From Pseudofabraea citricarpa (taxonomy: Eukaryota > Ascomycota > Leotiomycetes > Helotiales > Dermateaceae): a stretch of 64,000 nt of DNA. Below are positions 24,752 to 35,363 of this stretch, piece after piece. The DNA is taken from positions 620,001 to 684,000 of the forward strand of contig JAPWGK010000003.1 of assembly GCA_029641185.1 (NCBI GenBank), written 5' to 3'. The stretch's first letter is position 1; the number at the start of each line of letters is the position of its first letter. The notes beneath the pieces are model-generated. The model saw nothing but the letters and a program-made list of their open reading frames with translations, made no database searches and was not told where the DNA came from. The position numbers and the translations under genes were made by a program.

Positions 24752-24879
24752 CTCCTCTGCATGTTGGTTATTTCGCGGGTCTAAATTACCAATTTGGCTT
24801 CTAGGAATCCCTCAGCTCGCTGGTTTACTAAGGATGAACCTGCTTCAGAATCAACTGATAACCAACATAAAGTGAGGGG
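24752..24879. mobile_element. MITE-like inverted-repeat element, copy 1
   Basis: The left arm TGTTGGTTAT (24762-24771) is matched by its exact reverse complement ATAACCAACA at 24858-24867, and the pairing extends weakly outward (CTCCTC against GAGGGG). The interior aligns with copy 2: GGTCTAAA, a TAGGA...CT region, and GGTTTACTAAGGATGAACCTGCTT against GGTTTGCTAAGACAACCCTGCTT. It has no coding capacity. No clear target-site duplication is visible. Confidence 0.55.
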
Positions 24880-26223
24880 AATCGTACAAGCCTGAGCCCT
24901 GAAGGAATCCGCTCACGTATCCTCCTTCGCCTTCTCCTCGCTTAAGTATTCTCCTGTCGCCTGGGGCATCAAGATGACGAAGGGAACCCGCAAAAAAACA
25001 TCGAGGCCCCGGTATTGCTAGACATACGAAGGAATGCTTCATGAGATGGTGTTCGTCGCTGATAGATCACGCTATGCTAAAACTCGACATATCGTGAGCC
25101 TGTCGCTGCCGTACAGCATATGGTGGAGTGAGGGAGTCCAATCACTCGTCATTTGATCGTCGTAGTGATCGCATCTGAGCAGTGGTTTCGTCAACGACAC
25201 TGACGATGATGACGACACGAAAGTAGGTATTTTCTAAAGGGGTTCCTATCCCGAAGCAGAGTTGCTGTTGGATGTTGTTGGATGTTGTTGGATATTGTTC
25301 GGCGGTCGGCTCGAGTAGAGAGTGTTGGCACGGGCCGTCAGCGGCGGTGTCCTAAGATATGTAAGTCCTACTAGAAGAGTACTTCTAACCACAGCTGTTG
25401 GATGTGTTGGATGTTTGACTGGCTAGGAAAAATGGAATCCGTTGGTGGTTATTGAAGAGTATTTTATTTGTACGAAATTGTAGGTTCAGCTCCACCTATC
25501 ATCGGTTGAGGATAAACCATATATTACACCGTAATAGACGACGTGCTGCATCGGCACGGCTTTCGGACATAAAGTGCAGAGCATGCGATGCCTGTAATGA
25601 GAGTTCCAGCTTCCAAGTTGCCGTGAGAGCACTGTACGTGTCTACGTGCATCATGGCCCTGCATAACCTGGCTTGCTCGTCCGTGCTACAGTATGCTGCC
25701 AATTTATCCTACAATGCTGGCTCTTTTCCAAGCCCTACTTTTTATGAAAGTGGTTTGGCTAGATGAGCAGGGCACTGATGTTGCTACTTCCATCTTGGGT
25801 TAGTCTAGCACGGACCATGTAGAACTTCTTCTGAAATACGGAGTACTTCTTAAGATTTCGTTTCCAAGACAATACGACAGAAAGAGAAGAAAGATACCGT
25901 TAGAACCAGAAGAAGAAGATCTCTACAATATATAGTGTATATATGTATGTATATATACTTGTGCTTAATAGAATTCTTGCCATTTCGAGTAGAGTTCGTA
26001 AGAAAAGATAGCGTCTATATAAACGAGTCCAATAAGAGCTCCTGACTTCCAATTACTAAGCAGAGTAGCCTCGAAATCGCGCCAAGAGGGTCTTTCCACC
26101 AATCGCAGTGCCAAGAGAAAGAGACCCTTGGTTGTCAGCAAGATTGGCATGCTTGAGAATCAACAAACGCCCTGCCCTGGCGGTGGAGACACCAACTGCA
26201 GATACCGGAGTTCCTGTATGCGG

Positions 26224-26361
26224 CCCCGTATGCTGGTTATTTAGTGGATCTAAAAATTAGTACTGTAATCCAACTTACTTTTAGGACTGTCTAAGCTTAC
26301 TGATTCGGTTTGCTAAGACAACCCTGCTTGGATATCCACTGAATAACCAACACACACGGGG
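26224..26361. mobile_element. MITE-like inverted-repeat element, copy 2
   Basis: The left terminus CCCCGTATGCTGGTTATTTA (26224-26243, continuing GTGGAT) pairs with the right terminus at 26334-26361 (ATCCACTGAATAACCAACAC then ACACGGGG) over about 26 bases with a few mismatches. It is 138 bases long, non-coding and similar throughout to copy 1 about 1.4 kb away. This is the better preserved of the two. Confidence 0.65.
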
Positions 26362-26949
26362 AAGGGGATAGACATGTAGGCCGTCCCAAGCGAGATGGCC
26401 TTCGTTCTCGGACATGCCCTTTTCAGGTATTTCGAGATAGACTGCACTATCAGCGTTGAGTGCTGCTTTCGTTTCTGAGTGGAGTACCTTCCTTAATCCC
26501 GAGTCATGGAGCATGCACGCGAATATCGAGAAGCGCAGCTTGCTCATTTTGGCACTGCTTCTGATCCGAAGTATGCACACAGCTCAACAAAGTATACGTA
26601 GAGTATGCAGTTGGAAGAACTACGATATTCCTTATCGATGACTGTCGAACATCTGTCGAATATACGGCCGATGTACATGGGCGATCCTTCTCTATCCTGA
26701 TTGTGCTACGTAATGTTTTGAATAAAACAGTTATCTTACCTAGGTATTGTTGTAATTTGGAAACAGTCTAGCATGAACATAAGTTGATTACTTCCACCTA
26801 CGACCTCGACCATATTATCAGCCTATTGTTCTTTCTTTCGAGATTATTCTTTCTCTTTCCATACCTATCTTACATCTCACATATCTTACGTCTCAAGGCC
26901 GCTACTACCTCGAGTATCCTAATCGAAGAAAAGGACTTTTTGAACAAAA

Positions 26950-28936
26950 ATGCATGCCATGGTGGAGATTTTCACGGATCGAATCATCTTTATTACTATC
27001 ATCTTAGCCTTCATTGCTCCTGTCTCGCTCTTCTCGCTTTACCACCATGTGGTATCTACTAAACGAGTCTTTCGTGCTCCATTGCTAGGCGGAAACGAAA
27101 CAGTCAAGGGCCGTAAAACTCTTATAGAGAGCTTCCATCCAGTCTTGAGGGACAACTACCACAGGGTAAGCACAGCATCCCCAGGTGTCAAAGCTGTGTG
27201 TGGCACCAGATCTTGAAGAGTAACAGCTACAGTATCGAGACACATTCTTTAAGGTTCGGCAGCCATATGGCGATGTCCTTATGCTGCCCATGAAATACGT
27301 TGAAGAACTCAAGGCTCTGCCTGTTAATGTTCTGTCTTTTGATGTCGCAGTCAATGAGGTATATTCCAATCATTCTTTCTTAAACTTTATCGTTGATGAG
27401 CTTCTAACAGTCCAACATAGAGATTTCTTGGACAATACACGCTATTTTCACACGACTTTTCTGGGTTACACCCTAACACAGTGCCGAAGAGTCTTAATAA
27501 CAATTTGCCCCGGAGTCTCAGTATGTTTCGATAATATGCCGGTTATTCATAGTTGAATACCGTCTTTTAGGAGCTAAGTGGGAGCTAATTGACATTTTTG
27601 ACATTAGATATCCTCATGAAAGACATCCATGAAGAGACTGGGCGTGCTTTTCAGGGCATTGTAGGGCCATGTCCAGGTAAGTTCTATCAATCATTCAAGG
27701 GCTGAGTTAATAAAATGCTTTACAGAATGGACAGAGGTCAACATGTGGCAGAAAATGTTCCCTATTATTGCCCAGATCTCTGGCCTAGTGTTCATAGGAA
27801 AGGAGCTCTGCCATGATCCTGAGTATCTTCGCTGTATCATTCAGTTTACATCAGAAAGCTTTCAAGCCAAAGATGCGCTGTGTAAGTTAAACTCCCATGT
27901 CTAGTCACGAAGAACACGTTCGCTGGTGTCAAAAGTATCCACTTTCCAGGACTGCATTTGGCTGGTTACTCTTCCTTCTACATGAATGGATATTGAACAT
28001 TAGGAAATCTTTAGATTATTAGTGACTGCGTACACTGTCCTCCTGCTAACTTCCCAATTTTTGGCAGTTCAATGGAGCCCATGGCTTCGACCGTTGGTTT
28101 CCAAGTTCATCCCCGAGGTCCATAAACTGCTCGAGACTTATAAGACAATGATGAGAATCATGACACCAGTGGTTGCTGCTCGTCTAGCTGCTATCGAAGC
28201 CGGGAACCCTTCTGAGGATATGGCGACTTGGAACATAATGAACTCCCCTTCCGAAAAGAAAACCTCTGTCAAAGTTCAAGCACACACCCAGCTCATTCTC
28301 TCCAAGGCAGCAATTTACTCGACCTCATTGACCGGTTCGCACTTCCTCTACGAACTTGCCTCTCGGCCTGACTATCTTAGACCCCTTCGCGATGAACTTG
28401 ATTCTGTCATGTCCACCGAAACTGTCCCGTGGCTCACCAAGACCACTATTCCGAAACTCAAACTCCTCGATTCCTTTTGTAAAGAATCACAACGCATGAA
28501 TCCTCTCGGACCTACCAGCTTCACTCGTAAAGCCCTTCGGGACATTGTCTTGCATGACGGTGTGATTATTCCAGCAGGGACTCATATAACCTGTGCCTTA
28601 GCCGAGATTCTACGCGACCCGGAAATATACCAAAACCCAAACAGTTTCGATGGGTATCGTCATCTCAACCTCCGGTCCCAATCTCTTGAACATGAAAATC
28701 GGCATCAATTTGTTTGTACAAGTCTTGATGATATGAACTTCGGACACGGTTCCCATGCTTGCCCTGGGAGGTTTTTGGTTAATAATATATTGAAGGTGGT
28801 TGTCACGTATGTTTTGCAGCATTATGATATAAAGATGCCGGAAGGGAAACCAATGCCAGGTAGTGTCAATATGCCAAGTTCATTCAGGCCAGATATGAGC
28901 CAGGTGTTGCTTTTGCGAACGAGAAGAAACCTCTAA
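26950..28936 (+). CDS. Cytochrome P450, fungal ent-kaurene-oxidase-like class
   Basis: Six exons (introns 27166-27232, 27359-27420, 27521-27607, 27677-27725 and 27882-28067) join in phase to 511 residues. There is an N-terminal anchor (IIFITIILAFIAPVSLFSLY), then the typical YGDVLMLPMKYVEELKALP and FLGQYTLFSHDFSGLHPNTV segments. The I-helix reads ILSKAAIYSTSLTGSHFLYE where relatives usually have A-I-H-T-T-S. The K-helix has ESQR and the heme loop is NFGHGSHACPGRF. These features match the CYP68/CYP503-type fungal P450s that oxidise diterpenes and other terpenoids. It would be ER-anchored and need a P450 reductase. The last intron (186 nt) is long for this region; a missed micro-exon there is possible, though the joined frame is good. 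It is convergent with the 3beta-HSD gene. Confidence 0.85.
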
Positions 28937-29270
28937 TTACTGGGAAGAAGATAGAGGATGTGCACGTCATCAAATAGAAAACGGGTTATTGTTATTTGAT
29001 TCAGGTTATCGCCGAAGTTTAAAATACAAACCTGATCTGTTCTATCATGAATTTGAACCTTTAATTCCTGACATCTTGGACAGTGTGATAATCATTCACA
29101 ACACGTACGCGACCGACCCAGATTTGTTATACATGCCATCATGTTGGGAGCCTTTGCGCCTCCGGAGGCTTGATATTTTATCAGTTATCAGTCCACAAAG
29201 TCTTTATCTTATTAGTGAATATTACGATTAAAGCTATAAGTATTCGATCCACTGAAAACCACTACTTTAT
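28937..29270. other. Intergenic between convergent genes
   Basis: 334 bases between the stop codons of the second P450 and the 3beta-HSD gene; AT-rich 3' sequence, nothing else seen. Confidence 0.7.
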
Positions 29271-30368
29271 TTACTGTGTCTTCTTGTCCTTTGCATACAC
29301 CTCTCTCATATACCACCCGACCGCCCTCTCCAGCCCCTCCTCCGTGCTGACTCGTGCCCGATATCCTAGCCTCACCTTGATCTTGTCGATACAAAACGTC
29401 CGATCAATTGTAATAAGCCTGACAACCCTCGTCGTCAGTAGCGGCTCTTTCCTCCCAAATGTCAGACCCCAAACCAGCCACTCCGCCAAGAAAGCAAAAA
29501 TCATTACCAGCCACAGCGGAATAACCCTCACATCCTCCTTCCGAACCGGATACCCTGCTATTCTCGCAACAATCCGATTGATCTCCCAAAACGGATAGCG
29601 TTCATCGTTCCGTAAGAAAAAGGCCTCGCCTTCCACGCGCTGCATTTCAGCTAGAGGGTAGGGAGAAGACGAGGCGGTGACCAAAGCTTGTGCCGCTAAA
29701 AGTTGCGCATACGCCAGGTTCCCTACATACGTGACATCCATCAAATTCCTCCCATCGCCCAACTGATTCCTGGCTCTTCCCGTGTAGGCACTTCGGCACA
29801 GATTTGCTGTAATTAGTAAATCTCCCTCCCCGTAAATCGTCGTCGGGCGAATGGCGACGGTCAGCATGCCACTGACGCGATTTGCTTCTAACACGAGTTT
29901 CTCAGCTAGAGCCTTGGTGTGCGAATAGTGCTCTGGTTGATGTGGGTAGAAGAGGAGGGGAAGAGTTTCGGTTACGTCGCGTAGAGGACTGTAGTGATCG
30001 TGTATGACGGATGTACTAGATGTATACACAAAGGCCGCAGTGCCGGCTTGCTGCGCGCAGGCGACGAGATTGCGCGTCCCAACTACGTTGACCTTGTATA
30101 ATAGTTGGTGGTCGCGTTGGAGTGGGTGCGGCGAAACGGTGTGGAATACGGTTTTGGGGCTGACTTTTGTGAAGACCTCTTCAACCTGGGATTTCTGGGT
30201 GATGTCGGCACTGTAGTAGGTGACTGAGGAATGCCGATTTGTGTCAGTGCGCAGGTCGAGGACAGAGATGGAGGCGGACGAGTCGTGCTGGAGGAGCTCG
30301 CGAATGATGTTATGACCAACGAAGCCGCAGCCGCCGACAACGAGAACTGAACCCAGGGAAGATGTCAT
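29271..30368 (-). CDS. 3beta-hydroxysteroid dehydrogenase/isomerase family protein (ERG26-like)
   Basis: A single exon, 365 residues. It is an extended short-chain dehydrogenase: the Rossmann motif VLVVGGCGFVGHNII is at residues 8-22, DLRTD marks the NAD(P) ribose-binding strand, and the active site shows YTSSTSVI followed by YSHTKALAEKLV (YxxxK). A hydrophobic segment near residue 280 (IPLWLVMIFAFLAEWLVWGL) is the membrane-binding helix typical of sterol-4alpha-carboxylate 3-dehydrogenase relatives. The family oxidises 3beta-hydroxy sterols or similar alcohols, sometimes with decarboxylation or isomerisation. Whether this is the housekeeping ERG26 or a secondary-metabolism paralogue cannot be told from sequence alone. 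Its position beside two P450s and the loosely conserved C-terminus favour a paralogue. Confidence 0.85.
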   Translation of the reverse strand: MTSSLGSVLVVGGCGFVGHNIIRELLQHDSSASISVLDLRTDTNRHSSVTYYSADITQKSQVEEVFTKVSPKTVFHTVSPHPLQRDHQLLYKVNVVGTRNLVACAQQAGTAAFVYTSSTSVIHDHYSPLRDVTETLPLLFYPHQPEHYSHTKALAEKLVLEANRVSGMLTVAIRPTTIYGEGDLLITANLCRSAYTGRARNQLGDGRNLMDVTYVGNLAYAQLLAAQALVTASSSPYPLAEMQRVEGEAFFLRNDERYPFWEINRIVARIAGYPVRKEDVRVIPLWLVMIFAFLAEWLVWGLTFGRKEPLLTTRVVRLITIDRTFCIDKIKVRLGYRARVSTEEGLERAVGWYMREVYAKDKKTQ

Positions 30369-31625
30369 TGTTGAGTTTTACGACTTGGTTGATATTGACA
30401 AGAGGAGAGAAGGAATGTAGACAGAGGTCGAAGGTACGACAGTGAAGTTGCCTTTAATAATATAACTTTCCAGGGCACAGAGCGCACAGGTGTCCGTGCA
30501 TACCCTACCCGATTGAATAGGAGTGTTACGAGCCAGAATATAATAACATATAAAAGGCAGGATAATTTAAAGCGTAAAACTTGATATATATGTTATACAT
30601 AACCGAGACTTACCTCTTTGCAGATTAAAATCATCTACGTTGTGATCTTAAGCCACGGCAGGTCTGTATGAGTGTTATTGCAAATGGTAGCAAGTGCTTC
30701 CGGGAGCTTATTCATCGCTTATTTTATTCTTGGATAATCTCTTTTCTTCACATTATGTTGATACTGGCCGATTTTGTAGCGTTTTTTCTTCCTTCCTCCC
30801 TTCCTCTCATACCTTTTTCGAAGGGAAAGTCTAGATAGTTTACTACTAGTTCAAATATCTTCCTTAGACATGATATCTTATTCCCGAGATATGTGGCTAT
30901 TGAGCTGCAAATGACTGGGAAATATTGTAGTTGAAACCACTTCGGAACTAAAAAGAGAAAACAACAACAAAAAGAAAGAAAAAAGAAATGACATGAAATA
31001 TCATAACACCTTCACCTCTCATTGATGCATTTCATGAAAAAGCGGGTACGGCAAGATTTCCCGGGGATGGCTCCGTCCTGCAATGCTCCCAATTCGGCAC
31101 CAGTACCTCTTGGCAGCGCTTATCTTCCCTTCGTTCCTTTCGCGCTCTCTCCAACCTCCAAGAACGTGAAAATGTCAACACCGTCTGTTTAGACCATGGA
31201 GGAATGCCATTTGATCGAAATTCAGAACTATGCCTTCTGTCGCATTCACCTTCATTTCGTATTCTGACTGCAGAGAGCAGTTAGATGCTTGCACCATAAG
31301 TGGAGTTTCAGTTTTGATTTGGAGGGATTTCTGAACACTCCATGTTGGATTTCCAACTGTTGGTGGCGTTTATCAATGGAGACATTACCGCTGTCAGAGA
31401 ATTCCGGTTGGTTCCCAATTTGCTATTGGCGTAGCTGCAGGCAGAGGGCACAAGACTGTTGTCTTCATCACAGCCCAAACAGTACTTGATCATCGGGCAT
31501 TGCCTGTTTGCCTTCTCGTTCTGAGTCGTGTGTGTTACTTTGGTGTCGTGAGCCTCATTTCTGCTTCTACGCGTACTTTGGTTGAATCCAAAGACTTTTC
31601 TTTTCTCTCCAACACTCTCGTTAAA
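30369..31625. other. Intergenic, divergent promoters
   Basis: 1.26 kb between the 3beta-HSD gene (minus) and the aspartic-protease-like gene (plus). The open frame continues upstream of the chosen ATG at 31626, but that part does not look coding and would bury the signal peptide. No other gene is seen. Confidence 0.6.
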
Positions 31626-33353
31626 ATGGTTCTGCTCGCGGCACCATTTCTTTTGCTTTTTTTCGTCGTCTCTTCCGTCGCCAATCCTCCCCCTCAACTG
31701 GTTAAGTGGTCTTCCAGTTCCTATGGTCCCGATGGTCCGTGGCGAGCAATCACAGTGACAATAGGCACCCCCCCTCGAACAATAGATCTCTTGCCAGGAG
31801 GATCGTGGATGTCAAATGTGCTGGCACCGTCTGTCTGTGCCGACAATGTCCCTTGCGATATTCCCAAATCGGCGGGCTTTTACGATCCCTCAACCTCCAG
31901 CTCCAACTTCCAGATCGACCAGACTGGTTCTGTTGACAACTTTGACATGTCCGATACAGTGGGAGCAATACCGTCATTGCAAGGGAGTGCCAAATGGATG
32001 TTCGAGACGGTGTCGATTTCGCTGGGGAACGGCACTGCTGGAAACGAATACCGCCAGAGGTTACTGAACTTTGATCTCCTGGTTATTTCAGATGCACATG
32101 AGACCCTTCCAGATGGCACAACATATCCGGTTCAGATTGGGAAATTGGCTCTAGGCGCACCCAACTTCAATCAAACTTGGCTGCACTTTCCGCCTCAGCC
32201 GAATTGGAATGGGACTTTGTTACCGAGCTCGCTTTTTGGCATGGGAGCAGCGCCTTCGAATTCTTATGGGATGCATGTAGGATCAGAAAAGCTGGGAATT
32301 CCGGGATCGTTGAACATTGGAGGTTATGATCAGAGCCGGGTTTTGGGCGCGGTATCAAGCCAATCTTACACCATCGACCATTTACCGATTGACCTGCTGG
32401 ATATTGGAATTGGGGTTGCAGAAGGGCAATCCCCTTTTGACTTCACATCACAATCGGGCCTGCTAGCCGAGGGAAACTCTTCAATTGGGATTGCAATGTC
32501 CGTTTATGTCGAAGCGACGATTCCTTACTTGTATCTGCCTCAGAGCACTTGTGATGCCATTACGAAACACCTTCCGGTTACGTTCAAGTCGAACTTGGGA
32601 CTGTATCTGTGGGATACTGATGACCCAAGATATGAAGTTATTGTTTCATCGCCAGCATTCCTCTCTTTCACCTTCCGACTCAGCAGTAGTGTTTCCCAGA
32701 ACTTAACCATCAACGTCCCGTTCACGCTACTCAACATGACCTTAACAAGCCCGATAGTATCCTCTCCGGTGCCATACCTTCCAATCCGTCCAGGGCACGC
32801 ACCGAGCGATAGCTTTGTTCTTGGGAGAGCTTTTATGCAAGCTGCTTTTGTCGGTGTCAACTGGCAGACTGGGAATGGCGTCTGGTTCTTGGGGCAGGCT
32901 CCTGGGCCAAACACGCCATCTGACACACCGGCACTCACAATAAGCCCGTCAGACAACCTCATTGTCGGATCTACAACCAAGTGGATAGATACTTGGAAGG
33001 GAGCATGGAAGGTCATTGATGCACCCGCCAACTCTACGTTAGAAAGCCCAAACTCAAGCTCCACCAGCACGCCCTCAGCATTGCCGACTGAGAGCCAAGG
33101 ACTTCCAAAAGGCACCATTATTGGCATTGCAGTAGGGGCCAGTTTGGGAGTTGTTCTCGCTTGTGTGGCAGCATTCTTCCTCTTTCGACGCCGGAGGCCT
33201 CGTCAACAGCCACCACAAGACATCAGAGTGGAATCGTATGCTGCGTCAAGCAGCATACCCTCCTACAACGAAAAATATAGAAGCACGATTCATGGACCTC
33301 GTGAATTGGATGCGGGATTTACAGCGACCAGGCCCGCAGAAATGGCGGGGTGA
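31626..33353 (+). CDS. Membrane-anchored aspartic-protease-like protein, catalytic Asp motif replaced
   Basis: A single exon, 575 residues from the ATG that begins a signal peptide (MVLLAAPFLLLFFVVSSVAN). The body follows the pepsin-like A1 fold (YGPDGPWRAITVTIGTPPRT, SWMSNVLAPSVC, GSLNIGGYDQSRV and late PSDSFVLGRAFMQAAFVGVNW). The first active-site loop, normally D-T/S-G, reads IDLLPGGSW, and I find no second DTG/DSG, so it is probably not a working protease. Near residues 500-520 is one transmembrane helix (TIIGIAVGASLGVVLACVAA) followed by RRRR and a cytosolic tail. This layout is common among fungal protease-like surface proteins. A cell-wall or sensing role is inference. Confidence 0.78.
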   Translation: MVLLAAPFLLLFFVVSSVANPPPQLVKWSSSSYGPDGPWRAITVTIGTPPRTIDLLPGGSWMSNVLAPSVCADNVPCDIPKSAGFYDPSTSSSNFQIDQTGSVDNFDMSDTVGAIPSLQGSAKWMFETVSISLGNGTAGNEYRQRLLNFDLLVISDAHETLPDGTTYPVQIGKLALGAPNFNQTWLHFPPQPNWNGTLLPSSLFGMGAAPSNSYGMHVGSEKLGIPGSLNIGGYDQSRVLGAVSSQSYTIDHLPIDLLDIGIGVAEGQSPFDFTSQSGLLAEGNSSIGIAMSVYVEATIPYLYLPQSTCDAITKHLPVTFKSNLGLYLWDTDDPRYEVIVSSPAFLSFTFRLSSSVSQNLTINVPFTLLNMTLTSPIVSSPVPYLPIRPGHAPSDSFVLGRAFMQAAFVGVNWQTGNGVWFLGQAPGPNTPSDTPALTISPSDNLIVGSTTKWIDTWKGAWKVIDAPANSTLESPNSSSTSTPSALPTESQGLPKGTIIGIAVGASLGVVLACVAAFFLFRRRRPRQQPPQDIRVESYAASSSIPSYNEKYRSTIHGPRELDAGFTATRPAEMAG

Positions 33354-33923
33354 CAGATAATGGCTTGATACCCAGGTAGACACTTGATTTGTTTCAAGCT
33401 TAATTCTTAAAGTTAGACATAATATAGTACACATGCGTTTACAGCATGAGGCTCAAGCTTTATGGCATAGCAACTGAGTTCCGGTTATTCTGTGTTAGCA
33501 GAGAAAAGCACAAGCACACCAGTGCTGTCTATCATTTCCGTGGGTGAAGATGGATGGCTCAGCCGCTGCAAGTTGTGGCTAATCAACCCCTGCGGCAGGG
33601 TGAGTTAAGCGCTACTGTACGCCTGTTGCTTCAGGGGTGCAAGGGGCCGCAGTGCCCGCAGTGCGCCCTACACGCCCCCAATTTCAGCGCCTAAGATACG
33701 AGCATGGAGCCTGGAGGGGCATCTCACTGGCTGGCTCCCGCAGCCCTGAGTGGCCCGCCGCCGAAGCCTGCCCGAAACACCAACAGACTTCGGAGTGCCT
33801 GCCAGGCTGCCAGAGGGATGGGACGGAAGACAAGATGGGAAACAGCTCACCCAACATATATACCAGGCCGGGAGCTCCTGACGACGGGCTGGCAATCAGC
33901 AAGTTACAACCTATGCCGCCACG
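33354..33923. other. Intergenic
   Basis: The 3' end of the protease-like gene and promoter of the next gene. No separate coding sequence is supported; small frames near 33640-33930 are GC-rich shadows. Confidence 0.6.
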
Positions 33924-35270
33924 ATGACAATCCAGCTGCCACCGGGCGTCAATCGTAGATATGCCTCCATTGCAGCCTTCATTCTTGTTTCCATCTGGGC
34001 CTGGGTAGCCTTGGACAGACCATATTCCCTCCCGACCCATATCGTGTGGGATATATACTCAAACGGCCCAGAAGAGACGGAAACGACAACGACAACGATA
34101 GCAGATGCCTTCGACTTCCCGCCCGTCGACTCACACGCGATCAAGCTGGTCTGCGAGGAAACCCAGTGGAACGAGGACCTGGTATTCAAGTGCGACGAGT
34201 CAGTTGGAGGGATAGGAAACATCCGGAATTCCATCCTGAGCTGCGTGCGGTATGCCATCTCAGCCGGCGGGGCATTGGTCGTTCCCCGGATCATCGTGCG
34301 CGACAGCGCTGATATCTCGCGGATCCGCACGGGTGAGCACACTGATATGGATTATATGTTCGATACGCAACACTTCGTCGACTCGCTGAGGCTTTCCTGC
34401 CCTGCCCTGCGAATATACCCATCGTCGTCCGATATCCCAGACCACGAACCACAAGCTCAGGACGTGCTGTCCCTGGTTCCAGAAAGCCTGGTGCAGAAAG
34501 TACCAGCGACGGGTCTCGCGAACCCGGAGCAATGGCGCGAGACGTTCTATGCCTGGTTGGAACAATTTGAGTCGCCGGAAACAACAGGGCCGATGGTGGT
34601 CGAGCTAGGAAGATCGTATTTGCAATACCCCATCTACTCGGACGGCGAAGAGTTCGCGCTCAGTTTTGGAGGCATGCTGAAGCTTCGCGCCGATGCTCGC
34701 CGGCTTGCCACCGCAACTCTCACCAAACTGGCAGAGGTGTATGAGATGCCCTTTGATTTATCAGAGCCTGTTCTACACAATGCTTTTTTCGGAGCTCATT
34801 TGCGAACTGAGAAGGATGCTGTAGAAGCGTGGCCTGCTCCAGATTGGATATACTCGAGATACGAAACGCAGTCGAAGGCGTATCTCGAGCAGGCACAGAA
34901 GTCGAATACGTCTTTGATATACGTAGCATCGGGGGATGCAGGGGAGGTTGCGAGATTTACGGAGGATGCAAAGGGGATCGGTATGGCTGTAACAACAAAA
35001 CTAGAACTGTTAGAAGGCGCAGAGCGTAAAGAATTAGAGGCCTTGGCGTGGGATCAACAGGCGTTGGTGGATTTTATGGTCATGCTCAAGGCGTCGGATT
35101 TTGCGGGAATTGGACATTCCAGCTTTGCTTGGAATATTGCACTCAAGAGACACCAGTATGCGGTTCGGAGAGATCATCTCGATGGACCGCAGATGCTGAG
35201 TGATGAGCTGAGTCAGATATACGGCACTCCAAGAGGCTATCCGGAATATGCTGCTTGTTTGTGGCCATGA
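33924..35270 (+). CDS. Type II membrane protein, O-fucosyltransferase-like (PF10250-like)
   Basis: A single exon, 448 residues. A short basic cytosolic N-terminus (VNRR) precedes one membrane anchor at about residues 13-31 (YASIAAFILVSIWAWVALDRPYS), with the rest lumenal: a typical Golgi/ER glycosyltransferase layout. The segment FKCDESVGGIGNIRNSILSC followed by VRYAISAGGALVVPRIIVR resembles the glycine-rich donor-binding start of GDP-fucose protein O-fucosyltransferase-like proteins in fungi. Near residue 270 NAFFGAHLRTEKDA matches the conserved H-x-R-x-E/D-type element of this fold, and DFAGIGHSSFAWNIALKRH fits the C-terminal nucleotide-sugar region. Fungi often lack fucose, so the donor sugar is unknown. 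It is convergent with the DUF2235 gene, 93 bases away. Confidence 0.72.
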   Translation: MTIQLPPGVNRRYASIAAFILVSIWAWVALDRPYSLPTHIVWDIYSNGPEETETTTTTIADAFDFPPVDSHAIKLVCEETQWNEDLVFKCDESVGGIGNIRNSILSCVRYAISAGGALVVPRIIVRDSADISRIRTGEHTDMDYMFDTQHFVDSLRLSCPALRIYPSSSDIPDHEPQAQDVLSLVPESLVQKVPATGLANPEQWRETFYAWLEQFESPETTGPMVVELGRSYLQYPIYSDGEEFALSFGGMLKLRADARRLATATLTKLAEVYEMPFDLSEPVLHNAFFGAHLRTEKDAVEAWPAPDWIYSRYETQSKAYLEQAQKSNTSLIYVASGDAGEVARFTEDAKGIGMAVTTKLELLEGAERKELEALAWDQQALVDFMVMLKASDFAGIGHSSFAWNIALKRHQYAVRRDHLDGPQMLSDELSQIYGTPRGYPEYAACLWP

Positions 35271-35363
35271 CATGATGAGAAGATGAATAAACATTATAAT
35301 AAATAGATACCCAAGTTTTTACCCAAGAAGGCTTTTGTCTGTTCCTCTCTCTTGAGCCAATTC

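Larger units (their letters stand above)
24429..26949. other. Region between the two divergent P450 genes, with two MITE-like elements
   Basis: 2.5 kb with no gene. It carries the two inverted-repeat elements listed separately and imperfect TTGTTGGATG repeats near 25264-25300 and 25395-25415. Promoters for both P450 genes must lie here. The AT-run TATATAGTGTATATATG at about 25930-25955 is the most TATA-like stretch but is not close to either start. Confidence 0.6.
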
